A stretch of DNA of 64,000 nt, taken from NCBI GenBank assembly GCA_002748265.1, contig PDRY01000014.1, forward strand, positions 1-64,000, read 5' to 3'. The position numbers were made by a program, and so were the translations under genes. The notes beneath the pieces were generated by a model, which saw only the letters and a program-made list of their open reading frames with translations, made no database searches and was not told the origin of the DNA. Numbering within the stretch: position 1 is the stretch's first letter; each line of letters starts with the position of its first letter. Of the stretch, positions 36,430-45,530 are shown one piece after another. This DNA is from Rhodobacterales bacterium. GTDB lineage: Bacteria > Pseudomonadota > Alphaproteobacteria > Rhodobacterales > Rhodobacteraceae.

Positions 36430-38685
36430 ATGAGCAAGCAAAAGATCACCGACGAAGAGGCCCTGGCCTTTCATTTCGAACCGTCCCCCGGGAAATGGGA
36501 AGTGCAGGCCACCGTCCCCATGACGACCCAGCGGGATCTGTCGCTTGCCTATTCGCCTGGCGTTGCCGTCCCCTGTGAGCGGATCGCGGAGCAGCCGGAG
36601 CTGGCGTTCGATTACACCAACAAGGGCAACCTTGTTGCGGTGATCTCGAACGGGACGGCGGTTCTGGGGCTGGGCAATCTGGGGGCGCTTGGCTCCAAGC
36701 CGGTGATGGAAGGCAAATCCGTCCTGTTCAAACGCTTCGCTGACGTGAACTCCATCGACATCGAGCTGGACACCGAAGACCCGGAGGCCTTCTGCCAGGC
36801 AGTCAAGCTGATGGGGCCGACCTTTGGGGGGATCAACCTCGAAGACATCAAGGCACCCGAGTGTTTCATCATTGAGCAGCGCCTCAAAGAGGAAATGGAC
36901 ATTCCCGTCTTCCACGATGACCAGCACGGCACAGCGGTCATCTGCGCGGCGGGGCTTTTGAACGCGCTGCACCTGTCGGGCAAGAAGATCGAAGATGTGA
37001 AGATCGTGCTCAACGGCGCGGGCGCGGCGGGGATTGCTTGTATCGAGCTCCTGAAATCCATGGGCGCGCGCCACGACAATTGCGTCGTGTGCGACACCAA
37101 GGGCGTGATCTACCAGGGCCGCACCGAAGGCATGAACCAGTGGAAATCGGCCCACGCCATCAAGACGGACCTGCGCACTCTGGAAGAGGCAATGGTCGGT
37201 GCCGATGTGTTCCTGGGCGTGTCGGTCAAAGGGGCTGTGACGCCGGACATGGTCGAAAGCATGGCGGACAATCCGGTCATCTTCGCCATGGCCAACCCCG
37301 ATCCCGAGATCACCCCCGAAGAAGCCCACGAAGTGCGCGTTGACGCCATCGTCGCCACGGGCCGGTCGGATTATCCGAACCAGGTCAACAACGTGCTGGG
37401 CTTTCCGTACCTGTTCCGCGGCGCTCTCGACATCCACGCCCGTGCGATCAACGATGAGATGAAGATCGCCTGCGCTCAGGCCCTGGCCGAGCTGGCCCGC
37501 GAAGATGTGCCGGACGAAGTTGCTATGGCCTATGGCCGCAAGCTAACGTTTGGCCGGGACTACATCATTCCCACCCCGTTCGATCCGCGCCTGATCCACC
37601 GCATCCCGCCCGCAGTGGCCAAGGCGGGCATGGAAACCGGCGCCGCGCGGCGGCCCATCGTCGATATGGACAGCTACGAGCTGACCCTGAAATCACGCAT
37701 GGACCCGACCGCTTCGATCCTGCGCGGCATCCACGCCCGTGCCCGTGCGGCGCAAGCGACCGTGGTCTTCGCCGAAGGCGACGATCCGCGCGTGCTGCGC
37801 GCGGCGGTGCTCTATCAGCGCTCCGGGCTGGGCAAGGCCATCGTCGTGGGCCGTGAAGACGACGTGCGCGAAAAACTGACCGCCGAAGGCCTCGCCGACG
37901 CCGTGCGCGAGCTGGAGATCGTCAACGCGCGGAACACGCCGCATCTGAAGACCTACAAGGACTTCTTGTATGAACGGCTCCAGCGAAAGGGCTATGACCG
38001 GCACGACATTCACAAGCTCGCCTCGCGCGATCGGCATGTGTTTGCGTCCCTGATGCTGGCCCATGGCCATGCCGATGGGATGGTGTCCGGCGCCACGCGC
38101 AAATCCGCGCAGGTGCTTGAGCTGGTGAACCACGTCTTTGACGCAGGCCCCGGCGACGGCGCCGTCGGCATCACCGCCCTTCTGAACAAGGGCAAGATCG
38201 TCCTGATCGGAGACACGCTGGTCCATGAATGGCCCGATGAAACCGACCTAGCCGATATTGCGCAGGCCGGCGCGCATGTCGCCCGTGCTCTGGGCCTGAC
38301 CCCGCGCGTGGCGTTCGTGAGTTTTTCCAACTTCGGCTATCCCGTGTCGGAGCGCGCCGAAAAGATGCACAAGGCGCCGGATATTCTCGACGCGCGCGGC
38401 GTGGATTTCGAACACGAGGGCGAGATGACGGTGGATGTCGCGCTCAACGCGCAGTCCATGGCCGCCTACCCGTTCTCGCGCCTGACCGGCCCCGCAAACA
38501 TCCTGGTGGTGCCCGCGCGCCATTCCGCCAGCATCTCTGTCAAGCTGATGCAGGAAATGGCGGGTGCAACGGTGATCGGTCCGATCCTTACCGGCGTGGA
38601 TAAACCGATCCAGCTTTGCTCCACGGTCTCCACGGCGTCGGACATCCTGAACATGGCCGCCATTGCGGCCTGCAAGATCGGCTAG
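36430..38685 (+). CDS. maeB: NADP-dependent malic enzyme with phosphotransacetylase-like domain
   Basis: The enzyme decarboxylates malate to pyruvate, producing NADPH. The 751-residue protein has the malic-enzyme part (to about 430) with LAYSPGVAVPC, VFHDDQHGTA and LNGAGAAGIACIELL (Rossmann). A C-terminal phosphotransacetylase-like domain, probably regulatory, includes MLAHGHADGMVSGATRKS and PVLTG-type segments. The fusion is usual in proteobacteria. The start has AAGGAA upstream. The gene ends four bases before the next gene, so read-through is likely. Confidence 0.96.
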   Translation: MSKQKITDEEALAFHFEPSPGKWEVQATVPMTTQRDLSLAYSPGVAVPCERIAEQPELAFDYTNKGNLVAVISNGTAVLGLGNLGALGSKPVMEGKSVLFKRFADVNSIDIELDTEDPEAFCQAVKLMGPTFGGINLEDIKAPECFIIEQRLKEEMDIPVFHDDQHGTAVICAAGLLNALHLSGKKIEDVKIVLNGAGAAGIACIELLKSMGARHDNCVVCDTKGVIYQGRTEGMNQWKSAHAIKTDLRTLEEAMVGADVFLGVSVKGAVTPDMVESMADNPVIFAMANPDPEITPEEAHEVRVDAIVATGRSDYPNQVNNVLGFPYLFRGALDIHARAINDEMKIACAQALAELAREDVPDEVAMAYGRKLTFGRDYIIPTPFDPRLIHRIPPAVAKAGMETGAARRPIVDMDSYELTLKSRMDPTASILRGIHARARAAQATVVFAEGDDPRVLRAAVLYQRSGLGKAIVVGREDDVREKLTAEGLADAVRELEIVNARNTPHLKTYKDFLYERLQRKGYDRHDIHKLASRDRHVFASLMLAHGHADGMVSGATRKSAQVLELVNHVFDAGPGDGAVGITALLNKGKIVLIGDTLVHEWPDETDLADIAQAGAHVARALGLTPRVAFVSFSNFGYPVSERAEKMHKAPDILDARGVDFEHEGEMTVDVALNAQSMAAYPFSRLTGPANILVVPARHSASISVKLMQEMAGATVIGPILTGVDKPIQLCSTVSTASDILNMAAIAACKIG

Positions 38686-38689
38686 CATC

Positions 38690-39667
38690 ATGCGGTGGCT
38701 CGTGATCGCTGTCCTGGCTCTGCTGCTTGCGGCAGGAGCCTGGATCATCACGGGCCTCGCCGATTTCGACACGCCGGACGGGGAAACGATCACGTTCAAC
38801 GCCGGTCCAAACCGGCTCTCGGGCACGTTGTTCCCGGCGGGCCCCGACGCACCGGTCGCGATTTTTGTCCATGGGGACGGGCCGCAGGACAGGCTCTCTG
38901 ATGGGGGCTACCTGCCGCTGATCCATGCCCTGCTGGACGCCGGGATCGGCGTTTTTAGCTGGGACAAACCCGGGATCGGAGACAGCACCGGCGACTGGCT
39001 CGATCAGACGATGGAGGACCGCAGCGCGGAGGCTCAAGCCGCGCGCACCGCCGTCATGGAGACCACCGGCCTGCCCGCGCAGCGCGTCGGCTATCTGGGC
39101 TTTTCGCAGGCGGGCTGGGTGCTGCCCCGAATTGCCCGCGATGACGCTCCGCCCTTCACCATCTTGATCGGTCCCGCCGTGAACCTCCGCGCTCAGGGGC
39201 GCTATTTCGAAGGCGTGCGGCTGCGGCTTGAGGGCCTGCCTGAACCCGAGATCACCCGCGAGCTTGATGCACGCGACGCCCGCTATGATGCGCTTTTTGC
39301 CCGCGACCCCGCACCAGACGGGGAAACGTCGCGCCAACGTTTCATTCGCCGCGCCTACACCCAAGATGCCCGCGCCGATATCGCCGAGATGCAAGGACCG
39401 GTTCTGGCCATGTGGGGGCGCGACGATCTGAACGTGGACGCCCCCGCAAACGCCGCAATCTGGGCGAAGCACCTGCCCGCCGCGAAGATCGTCCTGACCG
39501 ACCATGCGAGCCATGGGCTATTGCGCGCACCGCTGTTCAACGATCAGCTGACCAGCGAATGGCCGCGCCCCAAGCTTTGGCTGTTCCTCGCCATGGGCCG
39601 CCGCGCCTATGCGCCCGGCGCGCTCGATCTGGTCACAGAGTGGATCGAGCAAGCGGTCGCGCCATAA
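38690..39667 (+). CDS. Alpha/beta hydrolase with N-terminal membrane segment
   Basis: The 325-residue protein has a single N-terminal hydrophobic segment (MRWLVIAVLALLLAAGAWIITG), a signal or anchor. The hydrolase fold shows the oxyanion-type HGDGPQDRL, WDKPGIGDS, and nucleophile elbow LGFSQAGW (GxSxxG type). The acid is probably in MWGRDDLNV, and the His in DHASHGLL. The substrate is unknown. ATG 38690 follows the maeB stop by four bases and is preferred over the overlapping upstream ATG at 38663. It converges on matB with a 12-base gap. Confidence 0.84.
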   Translation: MRWLVIAVLALLLAAGAWIITGLADFDTPDGETITFNAGPNRLSGTLFPAGPDAPVAIFVHGDGPQDRLSDGGYLPLIHALLDAGIGVFSWDKPGIGDSTGDWLDQTMEDRSAEAQAARTAVMETTGLPAQRVGYLGFSQAGWVLPRIARDDAPPFTILIGPAVNLRAQGRYFEGVRLRLEGLPEPEITRELDARDARYDALFARDPAPDGETSRQRFIRRAYTQDARADIAEMQGPVLAMWGRDDLNVDAPANAAIWAKHLPAAKIVLTDHASHGLLRAPLFNDQLTSEWPRPKLWLFLAMGRRAYAPGALDLVTEWIEQAVAP

Positions 39668-39679
39668 AGGCGCCGCCCG

Positions 39680-41197
39680 TCAACCCTGAGTGAAAAGATC
39701 CGCGTAGCGCGCGCGCAGCTGGTTCTTTTGCACCTTCCCCATGGTGTTGCGCGGCAGCGCGTCGATCACGATCAGGCGGCGGGGGTGCTTGAACCGTGCC
39801 AGGACCGCGCCCGCCGCATCTGCGATCTGCTCGATATCCGGGGTCTGGCCGGGTGCGGGCACGATCAAACCCACCACGGTTTCCCCGAAATCGGGATGCG
39901 GCACACCAATGACCGCGCTCTCCAGAACGCCCGGCTGCTCATCCAGCGCCAGTTCTACCTCCTTGGGGTAGATGTTGTAGCCGCCCGAGATGATCAGATC
40001 CTTGTCCCGCCCGACGATGGAGACATAGCCATCCGCGTCGATCACGCCGAGATCGCCGGTGATAAAGAACCCGTCCGCGCGCAGCTCGGCCGCCGTCTTT
40101 TCGGGCATCTGCCAGTAGCCCTTGAACACGTTCGGGCCGCGCACTTCGATCTGGCCGATCTCGCCCTGCGGCAAGGAGGCCCCGGTTTTCGGGTCGGTGA
40201 TCTTCAGCTCCACCCCCGGCAGCGGAAAGCCGACCGTGCCAGCGCGGCGGTCCCCGTCATAGGGGTTTGACGTGTTCATGTTCGTCTCGGTCATGCCGTA
40301 GCGCTCAAGGATGCGGTGGCCGGTGCGAGCTTCGAATGCAGCGTGCGTTTCGGCCAGAAGCGGGGCAGAGCCCGACACGAACAGCCGCATATGCGCCGCC
40401 AGATCCTGCGTGAAGCGGTCGTCGCTCAGCAAACGGGTGTAGAAGGTGGGAACCCCCATCAGAGCGGTGGATTTGGGCAGCCAGCCAATCACATCGTCCA
40501 GATCGAATTTCGGCAGAAACACCATCGCCCCACCCGCAGCCAGCGTCACGTTGCTGGCCACGAACAGCCCGTGAGTGTGAAACACCGGCAGCGCGTGCAG
40601 CAGCACGTCCTGCGCCGTGAAGCGCCACAGATCCTTCAGCGTCAGCGCGTTGGACAGCAGGTTCCCCTGGGTCAGCATCGCGCCCTTGCTGCGCCCCGTG
40701 GTGCCCGACGTATAGAGGAACGCGGCCAGATCATCGGGGCTGCGCGCCACTGTCTCGAAACGATCCGGCTGGGCGGCGGCGGCCTCACTGAGACTGCCCG
40801 AGCCATCCGCGTTTAGCGTGGCGAGCCGGGCACCGAACCGCTCTGCCAAAGGGGTCAACGCCGCCGCACGGGCATCGTCACAGACGACCAGCTTCGCGCC
40901 GCTATCTTCGATGAAATAGGTCAGCTCTTCGGTCGTGTAGCCGGTATTGAGCGGCAAGAACACGACCCCCGCCTGCACACAGGCGCCGTACAAAGCGAGC
41001 CCCTCAGGCGATTTTTCGATTTGCGCAGCCAGCCTGTCGCCCGGTGCCAACCCCATCGCCGTGAGCGCATGGGCAAAGCGGGCGATCTGGCGCAAAAACA
41101 CATCATGGGTGAGCGTGCTGCCGTCGGGCAGGTACAGGAACGGCGTCTGGCGCCCCTCATGCGCGCCCAGCAGGGTATCAAACAGAGGGTTTGTCAT
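39680..41197 (-). CDS. matB: Malonyl-CoA synthetase (malonate-CoA ligase)
   Basis: MatB activates malonate with ATP and CoA to malonyl-CoA. The 505-residue AMP-forming ligase shows the P-loop-like FLYTSGTTGRSKGAML, the ERYGMTETNMNTSNPY adenylation motif, GDLGVIDADGYV and the catalytic C-terminal Lys in PRNTMGKVQKNQLR. The name rests on context (malonyl-CoA decarboxylase, TRAP transporter) plus the MTETNMNTSNPYDGDR segment, typical of MatB. It is last in the operon and overlaps the upstream matA gene by 20 bases. Confidence 0.93.
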   Translation of the reverse strand: MTNPLFDTLLGAHEGRQTPFLYLPDGSTLTHDVFLRQIARFAHALTAMGLAPGDRLAAQIEKSPEGLALYGACVQAGVVFLPLNTGYTTEELTYFIEDSGAKLVVCDDARAAALTPLAERFGARLATLNADGSGSLSEAAAAQPDRFETVARSPDDLAAFLYTSGTTGRSKGAMLTQGNLLSNALTLKDLWRFTAQDVLLHALPVFHTHGLFVASNVTLAAGGAMVFLPKFDLDDVIGWLPKSTALMGVPTFYTRLLSDDRFTQDLAAHMRLFVSGSAPLLAETHAAFEARTGHRILERYGMTETNMNTSNPYDGDRRAGTVGFPLPGVELKITDPKTGASLPQGEIGQIEVRGPNVFKGYWQMPEKTAAELRADGFFITGDLGVIDADGYVSIVGRDKDLIISGGYNIYPKEVELALDEQPGVLESAVIGVPHPDFGETVVGLIVPAPGQTPDIEQIADAAGAVLARFKHPRRLIVIDALPRNTMGKVQKNQLRARYADLFTQG

Positions 41198-42446
41198 GGG
41201 CGGCTCCTGTCTTGCGTTTTTCGGCGGCAGCGGCGAGCGCGCGGATGTCGGACGAGGCGGTGACCTCCTTGGCCGAGCTGAACCGCTCGTGGTTTTGTGC
41301 CACCCGCGCCAGATCGTAGAGATAATTCACCATCACACCGTGCGATTGCCGCTGACCGTTCTTCGACAGATCGGCCCCTGCGTGCAGACGGTGCACCTGT
41401 GCGCCATTGCCCAAATGGAACCGCGCGACCGGATCCAGAGGCATCCCGTCCTCGCGTTTCGCACGGGTCAGGTAATGCGCCGCCAGCGGTCTGAGCTGAT
41501 CCTCTCCTTCGGGTGCGATCCCTTCGGCCTTGAGCCACGCCGCAAAGCCGGGGATCGGGGAAAGGGTGACAAAGGTCTCAAGCCCCGGAAGCGCCTGCGA
41601 CAGGTCCGCCGCAACCTGCTTGATGAGCGAATTGCCAAAGGAGATGCTGGCCAGCCCCGCCTGACAGTTCGAAATCGAATAGAAACAGGCGGTGTCAGCC
41701 TCTTCGGCGGGCATGGGCGGGCGGTCTTCGGCCAAAAGCTGCTGGACCGATCCGGGCAGCCCGGTGGTCAGTGCTACCTCAACGAAGATCAGCGGATCGT
41801 CCGGCATGGCCGGGTGGAAGAAGGCAAAGCACCGACGATCCTCGGGCTCCAGCCGGCGGCGCAGGTCGTCCCAGCTGTCAATCGCATGAACGGCCTCATA
41901 GGCGATGATCTTCTCCAGGATATGCGCGGGGCTTTCCCAGGTGATGGGGCGTAGCACCAGAAAGCCTCGGTTGAACCAACTGGCGAACAAGTGCCGAAAA
42001 TCCAGATCAAGCGCCTCAAGCGCGGGATCGCCCCGGCCCAACCGCAGCAGATCAGCCCGCATCTCAACCAGAGCCTTGGTCGCGCCGGGCACCTGGTTGA
42101 GCCGCCGAAACAGCTCCTGCCGGGGCGGCTCGGCAGCGGTCATAAAGGCGCGATAGCTGCGTTTGCTCTGCCCGCGCTCATAGTCGTCCAGAGCAGCGCG
42201 CACCGCAGCCGGGCGGATCGTCATGTCTTCGGCCAGATGGCGGAAGAAGGCGCGCTTTTCGTCGTCATTCGACGTGGCAAAGCGATCAAGGATGCAACGC
42301 GCCACGCTCACGCCGGTGACTTCGCTGGTGGTGCCCATCAGATCGACGGTCAGCGCCTGGAACGACCGCGTGTCACGCGCGCCCCGTCCGGCGCGATAGC
42401 CGCGGCGCTCGAACACGGTAGAGAGAAGATCGGCCAAAAGGCTCAT
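41178..42446 (-). CDS. matA: Malonyl-CoA decarboxylase
   Basis: MatA converts malonyl-CoA to acetyl-CoA and CO2. The 422-residue protein has the family's mostly helical N-terminal domain. The C-terminal acetyltransferase-like domain contains WESPAHILEKIIAYEAVHAIDSWDDLRRRL, RCFAFFHPAMPDDPLIFVEVAL, FYSISNCQAGLASISFGN and, late, AQVHRLHAGAD. The conserved SISNCQ and HP residues are present. It starts in the matM end (overlap of 4 bases) and overlaps matB. With MatB it turns imported malonate into acetyl-CoA. Confidence 0.95.
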   Translation of the reverse strand: MSLLADLLSTVFERRGYRAGRGARDTRSFQALTVDLMGTTSEVTGVSVARCILDRFATSNDDEKRAFFRHLAEDMTIRPAAVRAALDDYERGQSKRSYRAFMTAAEPPRQELFRRLNQVPGATKALVEMRADLLRLGRGDPALEALDLDFRHLFASWFNRGFLVLRPITWESPAHILEKIIAYEAVHAIDSWDDLRRRLEPEDRRCFAFFHPAMPDDPLIFVEVALTTGLPGSVQQLLAEDRPPMPAEEADTACFYSISNCQAGLASISFGNSLIKQVAADLSQALPGLETFVTLSPIPGFAAWLKAEGIAPEGEDQLRPLAAHYLTRAKREDGMPLDPVARFHLGNGAQVHRLHAGADLSKNGQRQSHGVMVNYLYDLARVAQNHERFSSAKEVTASSDIRALAAAAEKRKTGAAHDKPSV

Positions 42447-43759
42447 TTCGCGACCCCCATCACGGTATCAGGCAGCCAGGTGGCCAGCCCCGGTATCAGA
42501 CACAAAAGGACAATCGCGACGATCATGCAGGCCACATATGGCAGGGATCCGACAAGGATCGTCTTGAGCTTGATATCCGGCGCGATGCCATTGATCACGT
42601 AAAGGTTCAGCCCCACCGGCGGAGAGATCAGGCCAATCTCCATGTTGATCGTCAGCACCACGGCGAACCAGATCGGATCGAACCCGGCAGTGGTGATGAT
42701 CGGGAGCAGGATCGGCGCCGCCATCAGGATCACCGCCACCGGCGGCAGGAAGAACCCCGCGATCAGCAGAAAGACGTTGATCATGCCCATCAACACCCAG
42801 CGGTTCACCTCAAGCGATCCGATCCACTGAGCGATGGACTGGGTGATGAAGAGCGAGGACAGCATGTAGCTGAAGACACCCGCCGCAGCGATGATGAAGA
42901 GGATCATCACCGATTCCTTGGTGCTGTCGCGCAGGATCTCCCAGATGCGGGCGGGGCTCCACAGGCGGTAGATCACCATGGCGATCACAAGGCATAGCAG
43001 CGCGCCGACGGCTGCCGTTTCCGAGGGCGTCGCGATACCGCCATACATGGCATAGAGCACACCCAGGATGATCGCGATAAAGGGCAGCACGCGCGGCAGG
43101 ATCTCCAGCCGTTCGCGCCAGCTGTAGCTGGTCGCGCGCAGCACATGGGCGTCGCCCGATCTCCAGGTGGAATAGAGCGACCACAGCATGAACAGCGCAA
43201 CCAGCATCAGGCCCGGCACCACACCCGCCAGGAACAGCCGCCCGATCGAGGTCTCTGTGGCGATGCCATAGACGATCATGGTGACCGAGGGCGGGATCAG
43301 GATCCCAAGCGTGCCCCCGGCAGCGATGGAGCCCGCCGCCACGGCGTCCGGGTAGCCGCGTTTGCGCATTTCCGGGATGCCCATCTTGCCGATGGCTGCG
43401 CAGGTCGCAGGGCTGGATCCCGACATGGCCGAAAACAGCGCACAGGCACCCAGGTTCGACACCACCAGCCCGCCAGGCACGCGGGTCAGCCATCGCTCGA
43501 GCGCCTCATAAAGGTCCGCACCCGCACGGGTGGACGCGATGGCCGCCCCCATGATGATGAACATCGGGATCGACAGAAGGGCGAAGTTGTTGAGTTTGCC
43601 GAAGAAAATCTCGGGCATGAGCGAGAGCGACGTCATCCCGTCGAACACGATCAGGAACCCGCCAGAGACGACCAGCAGCCCGGCCGCGACGGAGATGCCC
43701 GAAAACAATACGCCAATGGTGACAAGCGCAACCAAGGCGCCAAGGGTAAGCGGATCCAT
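42443..43759 (-). CDS. matM: TRAP transporter large permease (DctM type), malonate-linked
   Basis: The 438-residue protein has about 12 membrane helices and is the ion-coupled transport subunit of a TRAP system. DctM signs are IPMFIIMGAAIASTRAG, CALFSAMSGSSPATCAAIGKMGIPEMRKRGY and GTLGILIPPSVTMIVYG. ATG 43759 overlaps the matQ stop (TGATG). The order matP-matQ-matM-matA-matB equals the malonate operon known from Sinorhizobium, which supports malonate as substrate. It would use a Na+ or H+ gradient. Confidence 0.92.
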   Translation of the reverse strand: MDPLTLGALVALVTIGVLFSGISVAAGLLVVSGGFLIVFDGMTSLSLMPEIFFGKLNNFALLSIPMFIIMGAAIASTRAGADLYEALERWLTRVPGGLVVSNLGACALFSAMSGSSPATCAAIGKMGIPEMRKRGYPDAVAAGSIAAGGTLGILIPPSVTMIVYGIATETSIGRLFLAGVVPGLMLVALFMLWSLYSTWRSGDAHVLRATSYSWRERLEILPRVLPFIAIILGVLYAMYGGIATPSETAAVGALLCLVIAMVIYRLWSPARIWEILRDSTKESVMILFIIAAAGVFSYMLSSLFITQSIAQWIGSLEVNRWVLMGMINVFLLIAGFFLPPVAVILMAAPILLPIITTAGFDPIWFAVVLTINMEIGLISPPVGLNLYVINGIAPDIKLKTILVGSLPYVACMIVAIVLLCLIPGLATWLPDTVMGVAK

Positions 43760-44343
43760 CAATCTGCCCTTTCCGCAATATCGGTCAACGTGGCTTCCGA
43801 GGTGAGACCGAAAGGCTCTTCGATGCGCAGCAGAAGCGCGGCCATGTCAGCGGCCAGTTGCAGAGCATAGAGCGCAAATCCCACCGGCAGGGCCAGGTAA
43901 GGCACCCACAGCTTGGGGTTCCACGGCGTGTTCGAGGTCTCGCCCCAGTCCCACGCTTCGTGCCAGAAATGATAGCCATGCCAGACCATCACACCGGCGA
44001 CGGCCAGCGTCAGGCCCAGCACCGCAAAGGCCAGCCCCCTGCGCAGCGGCGGCGGTAGCATCAGCGGCAGCAGATCCACGTTCACATGGCCGCGCAGGTA
44101 TTGAACGTAGGGCAGACCCAGCATCGTGGCGGCGATCATCATGTAGGTGACGCCTTCGGTCTGCCAGATGGTCGAACCGTTCAGCACGAAACGGATGAAG
44201 ATCATCTGGCAGGTCACCGCAACAGAGGCGAGGATCAGCAGCGCGGCAATGATCCCCGACACCTGACTGAGCCCACCGATCAGGCGCAGCACGGGGTTGC
44301 CGCCATGGGGAGCGGTCACATGGGGGTGGGACGAGCCGGACAT
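43759..44343 (-). CDS. matQ: TRAP transporter small permease (DctQ type), malonate-linked
   Basis: The 194-residue protein has four predicted membrane helices, as in DctQ. Key segments are IAALLILASVAVTCQMIFIRFVL, GVTYMMIAATMLGLPYVQYLRGHVNVDLL and the long second half with WVPYLALPVGFALYALQLAADM. ATG 44343 has GAAAGG upstream; the open frame further up has no good start. It sits between the solute-binding protein gene (66-base gap) and matM (1-base overlap). Confidence 0.9.
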   Translation of the reverse strand: MSGSSHPHVTAPHGGNPVLRLIGGLSQVSGIIAALLILASVAVTCQMIFIRFVLNGSTIWQTEGVTYMMIAATMLGLPYVQYLRGHVNVDLLPLMLPPPLRRGLAFAVLGLTLAVAGVMVWHGYHFWHEAWDWGETSNTPWNPKLWVPYLALPVGFALYALQLAADMAALLLRIEEPFGLTSEATLTDIAERAD

Positions 44344-44409
44344 AGGCGGCCTTTCTTCAGGGGAAGTCGATGGGCCGGGCCGCATGAGCAGCCGCCCGGC
44401 CTGCAGCAA

Positions 44410-45393
44410 TCATTCGACGGCCAGAGCCTTATCCAGAAGCGCCTGACCTTCGGGCGCGCCTTCCAGGAACGCCTTGTAGGAGGTCTCCTGCGCGATGGCG
44501 CGCCAAGCGTCGAACTCCTCCTGGCTCATCTCCGCGATCTCGACGCCGTTTTCGGCAAAGGTATCGCGCGCCATGCCGTCCTGTTTCTTGGCCTCTTCCA
44601 GATAGAAGGCTTCGGCCTTGGCCGAGGCCTCAAGCAGGGCGGTCTGCTGCGCTTCAGTGAGACCGTCAAAGACGGATTTGTTCATCAGCATCGGCTGATA
44701 CATGAACCAAAGCGCATAGTCCCCGGCGGGGGTGAAACAGGCGACCTGCTCATAGATGCGGTAGCTAACAAAGGACGAAGACGACGTGTTCGCCGCGTCC
44801 AGCACCCCGGTCTGCATGGCGTTGTAGATCTCGGCCGAAGACATGGAGGCAATCGACGCCCCCGCCCCTGCCAGCATCTGCTCGAACGCCTTGCCCGCCG
44901 CGCGGGTTTGCAACCCGGCCACGTCTTCGGGTGCGGTGATGCAGCTGTCTTTGCCGGCGAAGCCGCCGGCAAGGTAGCCGTGAACCAGCACCATGATGTC
45001 GTCTTCGGCCATGATGGCTTCGATCTCTTCCATGAACGGGCTCTCATTGAGTCGCGCTGCGTGGTCGTGGTTTTTCACCAATCCCGGCATCAGGGTCAGG
45101 TTATAGGCATTGCGCAAGCCCCCCGCGTAGGAGAGCGGGAACACGATCATATCCACCTGCCCGCGCGACAGCGGCTTGTATTGCTCGCGCGCCTTGAACA
45201 GCGACTGGCTGGGGAAAATGTTGATCGTCAGATCCACATCAGCGGCGGCGACCTCGTCGGCGACCATCTGAGCAACCTTGTGGCGGATATCGCCTTCGGA
45301 CCACTGGTGAGAGACACGCAATTCGGTTTCGGCCTGCGCGCCAAGGGCCATAACAGAAAGCGCCGCAGCGGCGGCGATGGCTGAAAACTTCAT
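44410..45393 (-). CDS. matP: TRAP transporter solute-binding protein (DctP type), malonate-linked
   Basis: The 327-residue periplasmic protein has a signal peptide (MKFSAIAAAAALSVMALGAQA, cleavage after AQA). A DctP-family mature part follows: LRVSHQWSEGDIRHKVAQMVADEV, NIFPSQSLFKAREQYKPLSRGQVDMIVF, and the binding-site Arg segment LQTRAAGKAFEQML. ATG 45393 has GGGAGGA at seven bases. It is the first gene of the malonate operon and lies divergent from the GntR regulator with shared operator-like sites. Confidence 0.92.
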   Translation of the reverse strand: MKFSAIAAAAALSVMALGAQAETELRVSHQWSEGDIRHKVAQMVADEVAAADVDLTINIFPSQSLFKAREQYKPLSRGQVDMIVFPLSYAGGLRNAYNLTLMPGLVKNHDHAARLNESPFMEEIEAIMAEDDIMVLVHGYLAGGFAGKDSCITAPEDVAGLQTRAAGKAFEQMLAGAGASIASMSSAEIYNAMQTGVLDAANTSSSSFVSYRIYEQVACFTPAGDYALWFMYQPMLMNKSVFDGLTEAQQTALLEASAKAEAFYLEEAKKQDGMARDTFAENGVEIAEMSQEEFDAWRAIAQETSYKAFLEGAPEGQALLDKALAVE

Positions 45394-45476
45394 AATTTTT
45401 CCTCCCATACGGGGCGCTATCTTGCGCCCGCGATAGAGGAAGTCTTGCAGGTCGCTGCCCTTGGGTCAACAAAATC

Positions 45477-45482
45477 GTATAC
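45477..45482. promoter_or_regulatory. Operator-like palindrome GTATAC (distal to matR)
   Basis: ATCGTATACAAT is a short palindrome of the form bound by FCD-type GntR regulators. It lies in the 137-base intergenic region between matP and matR, 84 bases before the matP start, and repeats at 45518. Binding by the adjacent GntR protein is inferred. Confidence 0.55.
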
Positions 45483-45517
45483 AATAAATTCAACATTGTT
45501 CATTGAGGTGTATCTCT

Positions 45518-45523
45518 GTATAC
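45518..45523. promoter_or_regulatory. Operator-like palindrome GTATAC (next to matR start)
   Basis: TCTGTATACGAA contains the same GTATAC core, 41 bases from the first copy (about four helix turns) and only 7 bases before the matR ATG. A repressor here would block its own gene. Upstream of the ATG only AAAAGG directly abuts it, so the matR message may have an unusual, short leader. Confidence 0.5.
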
Positions 45524-45530
45524 GAAAAGG

